Source of the DNA: Catenulispora sp. EB89 | GTDB taxonomy: Bacteria; Actinomycetota; Actinomycetes; Streptomycetales; Catenulisporaceae | Reading direction: 5' to 3' | Length of the DNA stretch: 64,000 nt | Assembly (NCBI RefSeq): GCF_041261445.1 | Contig: NZ_JBGCCU010000006.1 | Span: 248,001-312,000 of the forward strand | Shown: positions 40,328 through 47,224 of the stretch, one piece after another | Position numbering within the stretch: position 1 is the stretch's first letter | Layout: each line of letters begins with the position of its first letter | The notes under the pieces: generated by a model | Seen by the model: the letters and a program-made list of their open reading frames with translations, nothing else | Told to the model about the DNA's origin: nothing | Databases searched by the model: none | Program-made: the position numbers and the translations under genes

Positions 40328-42053
40328 CGATCCGGACATCGCGCAGCGTGAGGTTCGGCGACTGCTCGCGGCCGGGCAGGGACAGGATCTGGAGGTGCGG
40401 CTGAGCGGTGGAACGTATACGAGGGCTGCGCCGCTGGTCTTCACCGAGCTGGACTCCGGGCGGAACGGGCATACGGTGACGTGGACCGCGTCGCCCGGCG
40501 AACGTGTGGAGTTCTCGGGCGGTGTCACGCTCACCGGATGGCGACCGGCCGGGGACGGCCGTTGGGCCGCCACGGTCCCGGAGACGGTTCGTGCGCCGCG
40601 CCAGCTTTATGTCAATGGTCTGCGAACCGCTTGGGTGCGGAGCGACTGGTTGGAGCACGACGACTGCAAGATCGGCCCGGAGGGGATGACCGGGGCTGCG
40701 GCGCTCGGGGTGGCCGGGTTCGCGCGCCCTTCGGACGTCGAGCTGGTGTTCCGGGTGCGGTGGCGTAGTTATCACTGCCCGGTCGTGGGTGTCTCGGACG
40801 ACGTGATCCGCTTCACAGAACCCTGCTGGACGAACGCGTTGCCGGGGACGGGGCGCGTGGGGCCGCACTGGGACAACACGGCGGTCGGGACCGAGATCCA
40901 CGCCTGGTCGATGTTCGCGACCAACGCGCTTGAACTGCTGACCGAGCCCGGGCACTTCGTCTGGGACTCCGCTGCGCGCACGGTCACCTATCTGCCTCGC
41001 GAGGGCGAGGATATGGAGAGCGCGCAGGTCGTGGTTCCGGTCGCCGAGCAGTTGGTGGTGCTGGACGGCGCGCACAATCTCGTTTTCAGAGGCCTGAGTC
41101 TCGCGCACACCGCGTGGGAGCGAACTGCCGGCTATGTCGGAGCGCAGGCGGGATTCACGCTGACCGGCGCGTCGGGGCCGCTCGGCGAGGCAGGATCCCA
41201 CTACACGAAGCCGGTCGCGGCGCTGACGGTGCGGGGTGGCCGCCAGATCACGGTCGCCGGCTGCGAGTTCGTGCACCTCGGAGGGGCTGGGGCGGTGCTG
41301 GAGGCGGGGACCAAGAACTCTACGGTCACCGGGTGCTCGTTCAGCGATCTGTCTTCCGGCGGTCTGTATGTCGGCGACATCGATCCGCATCCGGCTGTCG
41401 AACTGGCCGACGAGGGCAACTCAGCGTCCTTCAACACCTTCCGCCACACCGGTGCGGAGTTCACGGATTCGGTGGCCGTCTGGGGCGGGTACACCCGGAA
41501 CCTGACCGTTGATCGCAATACCCTGGAACATCTTCCCTACTCCGGCATCAGCCTCGGCTGGGGCTGGAACCAGCCCGAGGCGCAGAATCCGTGGCTCGGG
41601 GAGAACCGGATCAGCGGCAACCGGATCGTCGACGTGCTGCGCGTGGCCGAGCGCCAGTACGACGGCGGTGCGATCTACACGCAGGGCCCGCAGCCCGGGA
41701 CGGTCGTCGAGGCCAACTTCATCGACCGGTCCGAGTACGGCACCACCGCGAACGACGGCAACGGGATCTACCTGGACGAGCAGAGTTCGCACATCCTCGT
41801 CACCAGGAACGTCGTCACGCGGGTCGGGTACAAGTGGGTGTCGAACTGGGCCGAGTACGGGGTCGAGAACCGCGCGGCCGGCAACTGGACGGACAACACG
41901 ATCACCCCCGCGTTCTCCGGCACGGGCAGCGTCATGGAGGACAACGCCGTGGGGCTGACCGAGTTGCCGCCCGAGGCCGTCCGCGTCGCCGAGCGGGCCG
42001 GGGCCGGGCCGTGGCCCGCTCCGGTGGAGCCGCTCGGCAGCCAAGAGCCCTGA
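40311..42053 (+). CDS. cytoplasmic right-handed beta-helix protein, probable carbohydrate enzyme
   Basis: GTG 40311 is chosen, with GAGGGG upstream; it begins MLLSFDDPDIAQREV without a signal peptide, so the 580-residue protein should stay in the cytoplasm. Segments DSGRNGHTVTWTASPGERVE, the beta-helix region with repeated N-x-x-x-N turns, and YDGGAIYTQGPQPGTVVEAN are shared with the secreted protein at 24441-27137, which has in addition an Fn3 domain. It overlaps the PL8 lyase gene by 17 nt and is the last gene of the importer operon, suggesting it acts on the lyase product or a branch sugar. The family is not assigned. Confidence 0.88.
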   Translation: MLLSFDDPDIAQREVRRLLAAGQGQDLEVRLSGGTYTRAAPLVFTELDSGRNGHTVTWTASPGERVEFSGGVTLTGWRPAGDGRWAATVPETVRAPRQLYVNGLRTAWVRSDWLEHDDCKIGPEGMTGAAALGVAGFARPSDVELVFRVRWRSYHCPVVGVSDDVIRFTEPCWTNALPGTGRVGPHWDNTAVGTEIHAWSMFATNALELLTEPGHFVWDSAARTVTYLPREGEDMESAQVVVPVAEQLVVLDGAHNLVFRGLSLAHTAWERTAGYVGAQAGFTLTGASGPLGEAGSHYTKPVAALTVRGGRQITVAGCEFVHLGGAGAVLEAGTKNSTVTGCSFSDLSSGGLYVGDIDPHPAVELADEGNSASFNTFRHTGAEFTDSVAVWGGYTRNLTVDRNTLEHLPYSGISLGWGWNQPEAQNPWLGENRISGNRIVDVLRVAERQYDGGAIYTQGPQPGTVVEANFIDRSEYGTTANDGNGIYLDEQSSHILVTRNVVTRVGYKWVSNWAEYGVENRAAGNWTDNTITPAFSGTGSVMEDNAVGLTELPPEAVRVAERAGAGPWPAPVEPLGSQEP

Positions 42054-42106
42054 TTCCGGGGCCGACCGCACCACAGTTCCACAGTTCCTCCTTGTCCCAC
42101 TGTCAG

Positions 42107-42118
42107 GTAAGCGCTTAC
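42107..42118. promoter_or_regulatory. LacI-type operator, perfect 12-bp palindrome
   Basis: GTAAGCGCTTAC lies 25 nt upstream of the ATG (42143) of the secreted protein. It is the perfect version of the sites at 34794 and 34669 and places this gene in the same regulon. Confidence 0.7.
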
Positions 42119-42142
42119 TACGACGGAAAGGAACGTGAACGC

Positions 42143-44311
42143 ATGCATCGGCACGTCAGTCGCCGCAGCCGGGCCAGAGCTCTCAGTGCCCTGCTCAGCG
42201 TGGCCGCTCTCGGGATCACGGCGTTGGCCGCGACCCCCGCGCAAGCCGCCACCCAGCTGTACCCGACCTACACCCTGGACCACACCGGGACCCTGAACTC
42301 CGGGCTGACCGGCGACATCGCGGGCTCGGCGTTCACCGACGCCGACGGCCAGTTCCACTGGCTGAGCTCGTACGCCACCTACGCCAGCACCGACACCGGC
42401 TCGGACACCAACACGTTCACCAACACCGACCTCGGCGCGCTGAACAACCAGGCGGGCTCCGGCACCACCGAGACCACGGCCGACACCTACTGGAACAAGC
42501 CCGGCGCGTTGTGCTACCAGATCGACAAGGCCGCCCAGAACGCCGCGCCCTCGCCGTACGAGGACGACCACTGCGACGTGGTCGGCGTGTGGGTCGATCC
42601 GGGCAGCGGGACGTGGTACGGCGTCGTGAACGACGAGTACGACTTCAACCCGTGGGGCAGCAGCAGCCAGACGCAGAACCAGCGGATCGGCACCGGCATC
42701 CACGGCAACCGGATCCTGACGGCGTCCTCCGGCGACCAGGGCAAGACCTGGAACTACGGCGGGGAGATCATCACCTCGCCGTATCTGGGCAACGACGCCG
42801 AGGACGCCTCCTCGCAGCCCGGCAAGACGTGGAACTACGGCGTGGCCGGCTGCCGGCTGTTCGTGGACTACGCGACCGGGTACTTCTACGTGGTCTACAA
42901 CACCCAGATCAAGTTCAAGCCGAACTACACGACCTTCGCCTACTGGCCGGCCGTGGCGCGGGCGCCGATCAGCGGCAGGATGGCGCCGGGGACGTGGAAC
43001 AAGTGGGACGGCGGGACGTGGACGCAGCCGGGCGTCGGCGGGTACGAGGGCGTGGCGGGCAGTGCGCTGCACCTGGATCCGTCCTACGACCCGGCGACGG
43101 ACCAGGTCGACTTCGCCGGGACCGGCGCGGACGGGACGTCGGTGGACTACCGCGCGTACTACGCGAACCAGCACGGGAACACGTTCACGTTCGACGACAG
43201 GTCGGGCAACGCCTACACGGCCAACACCTCGACCGGCGCGATCACCGACGCCGCCGGGACCACCGTCACCTCGGTCACGTACCAGGACCCGGCGCTGAAC
43301 AGCTCGGTGACGGTGTCCACGGCGAGCTCGAAGGTCAACGTCGCGGTCACGGACGCCACCGGCGCGACCGAGAACACGACGCTCGGCGGCGCGGTGTTCC
43401 TGGACACGAGCACGAACCGGCTGTACATCACGCCGAACGTGGTGCAGGAGACGGCGTTCACGTTCAACCCGTTCTCGCTGACCTACCAGGGCGTCGGCTA
43501 CGACGCCAACGTGTACCAGACCCCTGACATGGGGAACCCGGACAGCCTGTCGATCGTCGGCACCGAGCCGTCGGGCGCGTCGAACTCGTACCTGACGAGC
43601 ATCGACTACGGCAGCCTGACCAACCAGAACGTCAGCAGCCGCTCCTACCGCATGGTGTCCGCCCTGACCGGCGGCATGTGGGACGTCAGCATGACCCCGC
43701 ACACCGCGGGCCAGACGCACTACTCGGCGCAGGCCACCCCGCTCGACGCCACCGGCACCCCGCTCAGCTTCGCCGCCGGCGCCTCCTACGGCCTGTCCGT
43801 CGGCGGCACGGCGCTGACGGACAGCAGCGGCGGGGGCAGCGGGGGCGGGGGCGGCAGCGGCTCGGCGTGGCACCTGGTGCCGGTGCTGGACCAGTGGTCC
43901 ACGGGCTACCGCACCGGGTTCTACAAGCTGGTGAACACGAGCACCGGCGCCTACCTGCAATCCACCGGCAGCACGGTCCAGCAGACCCGCGCGATCGGCG
44001 CCCCAGTGGCGACCGGAGCCCAGCAGGCGAACTTCAACCCCACCGCCAACGGCGGCAGCGGCGCCCCCGGCGGCAGCGACCAATGGTACCTGCAGCCGAT
44101 CGGCAACGACACCCCGCAGACACTGAGCACGGCATCACCCGCGGCGGACATCGCAGCGGCGACGAACACCTCGCTGTCCGGCGTGGGGCAGTACAAGCTG
44201 GTCAACCGCAACAGCGGCCTGGCGCTCGAGTACGTGAACGGCACCTGGCAACTGGCCGGACAGGCGTTCGGGGACGCGGGGCAGGCGGTGGCGATCACGA
44301 AGGTTTCGTGA
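42143..44311 (+). CDS. secreted protein with sialidase/DUF4185-like N-terminal region and lectin-like C-terminal module
   Basis: A Sec signal peptide (Arg-rich start, ALSALLSVAALGITALAA, cleavage near AQA-AT) leads into a ~560-residue region. Motifs such as WVDPGSGTWYGVVNDEYDF, SGDQGKTWNYGGEI and YDPATDQVDFAG suggest a beta-propeller of sialidase or DUF4185 style; family membership is uncertain. A Gly/Ser linker (SSGGGSGGGGGSGS) separates a C-terminal module of about 160 residues with YKLVNTSTGAYLQ and YKLVNRNSGLALEYV repeats, i.e. a ricin-like beta-trefoil that would bind polysaccharide. The perfect operator upstream links it to the lyase locus; it may provide the extracellular first cut. 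GGAAAGGAACG precedes ATG 42143. Confidence 0.87.
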   Translation: MHRHVSRRSRARALSALLSVAALGITALAATPAQAATQLYPTYTLDHTGTLNSGLTGDIAGSAFTDADGQFHWLSSYATYASTDTGSDTNTFTNTDLGALNNQAGSGTTETTADTYWNKPGALCYQIDKAAQNAAPSPYEDDHCDVVGVWVDPGSGTWYGVVNDEYDFNPWGSSSQTQNQRIGTGIHGNRILTASSGDQGKTWNYGGEIITSPYLGNDAEDASSQPGKTWNYGVAGCRLFVDYATGYFYVVYNTQIKFKPNYTTFAYWPAVARAPISGRMAPGTWNKWDGGTWTQPGVGGYEGVAGSALHLDPSYDPATDQVDFAGTGADGTSVDYRAYYANQHGNTFTFDDRSGNAYTANTSTGAITDAAGTTVTSVTYQDPALNSSVTVSTASSKVNVAVTDATGATENTTLGGAVFLDTSTNRLYITPNVVQETAFTFNPFSLTYQGVGYDANVYQTPDMGNPDSLSIVGTEPSGASNSYLTSIDYGSLTNQNVSSRSYRMVSALTGGMWDVSMTPHTAGQTHYSAQATPLDATGTPLSFAAGASYGLSVGGTALTDSSGGGSGGGGGSGSAWHLVPVLDQWSTGYRTGFYKLVNTSTGAYLQSTGSTVQQTRAIGAPVATGAQQANFNPTANGGSGAPGGSDQWYLQPIGNDTPQTLSTASPAADIAAATNTSLSGVGQYKLVNRNSGLALEYVNGTWQLAGQAFGDAGQAVAITKVS

Positions 44312-44333
44312 GCTGATTCGGGCGTTTTGAGGA

Positions 44334-44375
44334 CACGGTCGGCCGTCGCGCTTTGGGGCGCGGCGGCCGACCGTG
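44334..44375. terminator. bidirectional terminator hairpin
   Basis: An 18-bp stem (one G-T pair) with a 6-nt loop lies between the convergent ends of the secreted-protein gene and DUF4265 gene: outer arms CACGGTCGGCCG and CGGCCGACCGTG, inner arms TCGCGC and GCGCGG. CTTTAAGG follows on the plus strand. Confidence 0.85.
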
Positions 44376-44378
44376 GCT

Positions 44379-44894
44379 TTAAGGAAAGTTCGGCAACTGC
44401 TCAAGATGCAGCGCAGAAATCGCACTCTCCTGAAACTCGATCGCCCCCTCCGCAGCCCGAGCCTTGAGCCAGTCCCGCAGCGCGCGGTAGTCGCCGTCCG
44501 CCGGCACGTCCACGGCCAGCAGTGCCGAGAACTGCGCCGCCGTCTCCCATGAGCAGCCCACCTCGCGCAGGCGGTCCTGGACCTCGCGGCGGGCTCGCTT
44601 GTCCAGGAGGGTGATGCGGAGGGTCGAGTGGCCGGACTCGCCGTTGAGCCTCTCGAAGACCAACTCGTGGCGGTTCTGGTCGGGGCGGACGTGGACCAGG
44701 TCGCCGTAGGCGACGCCGCGGGCGAAGAAGGGGACGTTGAGCAGGCGCATCTCGTACTCGACCGTGGTCTTCTCGCCCCAGAGGCGTTCCACGGAGACCG
44801 GGGGCCAGTTCGGGGCTTCGGCCTTGAGGTCGAAGGCCACCTCGAAGGTGGTTCGGTCGGTGCCGGAGAGGGGCTGCCCGCTTGCCGCTGCCAC
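44379..44894 (-). CDS. DUF4265 protein
   Basis: The 171-residue cytoplasmic protein matches the DUF4265 pattern: NWPPVSVERLWGEK, LLNVPFFARGVAYGDLVHVR, SGHSTLRITLLDK, LREVGCSWETAAQFSALLAV and DVPADGDYRALRDWL. The family is common beside toxins and secretion genes in actinobacteria and other bacteria, but its function is not known. It stands alone here, upstream of nothing on its strand and convergent with the secreted protein gene. Confidence 0.88.
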   Translation of the reverse strand: MAAASGQPLSGTDRTTFEVAFDLKAEAPNWPPVSVERLWGEKTTVEYEMRLLNVPFFARGVAYGDLVHVRPDQNRHELVFERLNGESGHSTLRITLLDKRARREVQDRLREVGCSWETAAQFSALLAVDVPADGDYRALRDWLKARAAEGAIEFQESAISALHLEQLPNFP

Positions 44895-45131
44895 TGTCGG
44901 CCTCCTTGAAGTCGCTCGGGAACGCCGCTGGATGCTCGGCGTCCCATTGTTCCAGCCTCGGCGGCGATTTCAACCGATTACGCCTGAGGGAGGTGATGCA
45001 CACCTTTTGCCGAAAACGTTACCGGGGGCGTCGCCGAGGGCGTTAACCGCTCGCCCGCGCCGGACCGGCCCGCTACCGTTGGAGTCGTTCCCAGGCCGGG
45101 CGGCCGGGGGCGATCAACTCAATAGTCTTAC
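44895..45131. other. gene-free stretch upstream of the structured RNA
   Basis: With 45132-45274 this makes a 381-nt region without coding signal. I see no operator palindrome. GAGGGAGGTG at 44990 has no frame after it. A promoter for the plus-strand RNA should be here, but no convincing -35/-10 pair stands out. Confidence 0.5.
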
Positions 45132-45274
45132 TCCCGCCGGGTGCGCAGGAGAGGGTTACTTCCACCTGTCAAGTGGGTGACGCGGGTTCGAATCCCGCCG
45201 GTTCTGTTCGCAGGACTGTCGTCCAGCGGCCTAGGACACTTTCCGTACCTTCCCCGATTTGATCTCCGGCGGGA
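45132..45274 (+). ncRNA. circularly permuted tRNA-like RNA, Asp-type GUC anticodon
   Basis: Read in permuted order, a full cloverleaf appears. The 3' half comes first: anticodon stem 45161-45165/45173-45177 with loop CTGTCAA (anticodon GTC, 45168-45170), variable TGAC, T stem 45182-45186/45194-45198 with loop TTCGAAT, acceptor strand CGGTTCT (45199-45205), then discriminator G. After a 5-nt linker (TTCGC) comes the 5' half: acceptor strand AGGACTG (45212-45218), which pairs 7/7 with CGGTTCT (two G-U), TC, D stem GTCC/GGAC with loop AGCGGCCTA. Conserved T8, A14, G15-C48, G18, G19, A21, T33, T54, T55, C56 and A58 are all present. Flanks add two helices: 45148-45159 with 45245-45255, and 45132-45140 with 45266-45274 (9/9). 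The G-U pairs fix the strand as plus. Expression is not shown by sequence; remnants of two tandem tRNAs are the alternative. Confidence 0.6.
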
Positions 45275-45275
45275 T

Positions 45276-46139
45276 CTATCCCTTCACCCCGGAACTCATC
45301 TGGCTGCGGACGATCTGCCGCTGGAAGATGAAGAACAAGATCGCCACCGGGATCGTCGACAGCAGCGCCGCCCCCAGCGTGACAGGGAACTGGTTTCCCG
45401 CTCCCAGCGACCCGCCGCTGAACTTCGCCAGGCCGGTGGTCAGCGTGTCGTACTTCGGGTCGGATGTGGCCACCAGGAAGAAGCTGAACTCGTTCCACGA
45501 GCCCTGGAACGACAGGATCGTCAGCGTGATCAGTCCCGGCTTCACCAGCGGCAGCGCGATGTCCCAGTACGTGCGGAACGCGCCCGCGCCGTCGATGCGC
45601 GCCGCCTCCTCGATCGACTGCGGCACCTGCATGAAGAACCCGCGCATCAGGAAGATGCCGGCGGCGTCCATCGCGATCGGCAGGATCATGCCCGCGTAGG
45701 AGTTGTAGAGGCTCAGTTCCTTCAGCACCAGGAAGCGCGGGATCAGCAGCACCACGTTCGGCACCGCCAGGGTGCCCAGGATCAGCATGAACACGGCGCG
45801 CCGGCCCGGGAACTTCAGCCGGGCCAGCGCGTAGCCGGCCAGGCTGTCCAGGAAGACCCGCAGCAGGGTGATCGAGGTGGCGACGATGATGCTGTTGCGC
45901 AGCCAGGTTCCGAAGGGCACCGGCTGGTCGGAGCTGTAGCCGAAGATGCGCTTCCACGCCTCCAGGGTCGCCGGGTGCGGGACGATGTTCAGCGGGTGGT
46001 TGGTGGCGTCCGGGTCGGTCTTGAACGAGGTCGCGATCTGGATCACGAACGGCCCGAGGAACAGCAGCGCGAAGGCTCCGAGCGCCACGTACATCAGGAC
46101 GCGGCGGGACGGGGAGCGGCGCTCGCGGACGGCGGCCAT
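45276..46139 (-). CDS. sugar ABC importer permease, MalG-like
   Basis: Six membrane helices start with VLMYVALGAFALLFLGPFVI. The EAA loop is IEEAARIDGAGAFRTYWDIA, LPLVKPGL following. The C-terminus FFIFQRQIVRSQMSSGVKG is typical of CUT1 MalG-type subunits. The ATG at 46139 overlaps the stop of the MalF-like gene as TGATG, so the two are coupled. It is the last gene of LacI regulator, binding protein, permease, permease. No ATPase is encoded; a shared MsiK-like ATPase is expected. Its stop is 2 nt from the edge of the structured RNA on the other strand. Confidence 0.94.
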   Translation of the reverse strand: MAAVRERRSPSRRVLMYVALGAFALLFLGPFVIQIATSFKTDPDATNHPLNIVPHPATLEAWKRIFGYSSDQPVPFGTWLRNSIIVATSITLLRVFLDSLAGYALARLKFPGRRAVFMLILGTLAVPNVVLLIPRFLVLKELSLYNSYAGMILPIAMDAAGIFLMRGFFMQVPQSIEEAARIDGAGAFRTYWDIALPLVKPGLITLTILSFQGSWNEFSFFLVATSDPKYDTLTTGLAKFSGGSLGAGNQFPVTLGAALLSTIPVAILFFIFQRQIVRSQMSSGVKG

Positions 46140-47152
46140 CAGTCGATCTCCTCGGGGATGAGTCGCCGCTGCAGCAGGGTCAGACCCATGATCAGGGCGA
46201 ACAGCAGGAACGCGATCGCCGATCCGATGCCGAAGTGGTTGTTCTGGAAGCTCTGGTCGAAGGACATGTACGCCGGCGTCCGGGTCGCCGGGTTGTTGCC
46301 GGTCAGGTAGATCTGGTCGAACACCTGCCAGGTGCCGATCAGGCCGAGGGTGAGCACCAGCAGCAGCGTGGGCCGCAGGCTCGGCAGGGTGATGTAGCGG
46401 AAGCGCTGCCAGGAGCCGGCGCCGTCGAGCTCGCCGGCCTCGTACAGGTCCTCGTTCACGTTCTGCAGGGCCGCGAGGAACATCAGCATGAAGGTGCCGG
46501 CGGTCGTCCAGATCACCAGGATGATGATCACCATCATCGCGATCGATGGTCCGCTGAACCAGTCCCACAGCGACTGGCCCATCACCGAGTGCTGGGTCCA
46601 GCCCGGTGGCTTGGTCACCCCGACGCCGCTGAGCCAGACGTGCACGACCCCGCGCGGGTCGGCCAGCCAGTTCGGGCCCTTGACGCCGAACCAGTTCAGG
46701 ATCCCGTTCACCGCGCCGCCGCCCTGGAACAGGAACAGGAAGACCAGGGTGATCGCGATGCTGGAGGTGATCGACGGGAAGTAGAACGCGGTCCGGAAGA
46801 AGCTGCGCCCGCGCAGGTACTTGTTGTTGACCAGGACGGCCAGCCACAGCGCCAGCGCGGTCTGGGTCGGCACCACGAACAGCACGAACCAGAAGTTGTT
46901 GCGCAGCGCCCCGGCGAACGTGGTCCGGGTCAGGCCGTCGTGCGTGAGCAGTTGTTGGTAGTTGTGCAGTCCAACCCACTTGACGTCGCCGCCAAGCGGG
47001 TTGGACAGGCCGTCCCAGTTCGTGAAGCTGACGTAGAGCGCCAGCACGATCGGCACCACCAGGAAGACGATCAGGCCGAGCAACGCCGGCGAGACGAAGA
47101 GCCATCCGGCGAGGGCTTGACGCCGGTCCTCCTGCGATCTGGTTCTGCTCAT
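46139..47152 (-). CDS. sugar ABC importer permease, MalF-like
   Basis: Membrane helices begin LAGWLFVSPALLGLIVFLVV. The EAA loop is LYEAGELDGAGSWQRFRYIT (LPSLRPT follows), and the periplasmic loop with NWDGLSNPLGG is typical of CUT1. An enlarged segment around residues 155-200 (Gly/Trp/Pro-rich, with KPPGWTQHS) is longer than in most relatives. ATG 47152 follows AGGAAG. The gene is 72 nt after the binding protein and coupled to the MalG-like gene. Confidence 0.94.
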   Translation of the reverse strand: MSRTRSQEDRRQALAGWLFVSPALLGLIVFLVVPIVLALYVSFTNWDGLSNPLGGDVKWVGLHNYQQLLTHDGLTRTTFAGALRNNFWFVLFVVPTQTALALWLAVLVNNKYLRGRSFFRTAFYFPSITSSIAITLVFLFLFQGGGAVNGILNWFGVKGPNWLADPRGVVHVWLSGVGVTKPPGWTQHSVMGQSLWDWFSGPSIAMMVIIILVIWTTAGTFMLMFLAALQNVNEDLYEAGELDGAGSWQRFRYITLPSLRPTLLLVLTLGLIGTWQVFDQIYLTGNNPATRTPAYMSFDQSFQNNHFGIGSAIAFLLFALIMGLTLLQRRLIPEEID

Positions 47153-47224
47153 CTTCCTGGGGGCCTTTCGATCCGGACTATGGACGACGCTTTGAGGCCG
47201 GCCCGCGGGGAACCGGCGCCGCGC

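Noticed and set aside
45132-45206. Ordinary tRNA gene ending at 45206
   Set aside because: The sequence upstream of the anticodon arm cannot supply a 5' acceptor strand matching CGGTTCT or a canonical D arm; only the downstream half does.
45169-45957. Alternative minus-strand frame running through the permease 3' end and the RNA element
   Set aside because: It is out of frame with the permease motifs, and its tail is only the antisense of the tRNA-like sequence.
46139-47105. N-terminal extension of the MalG-like permease across the MalF-like gene
   Set aside because: The extension is the shadow of the MalF-like frame; the real start is ATG 46139 at the TGATG overlap.
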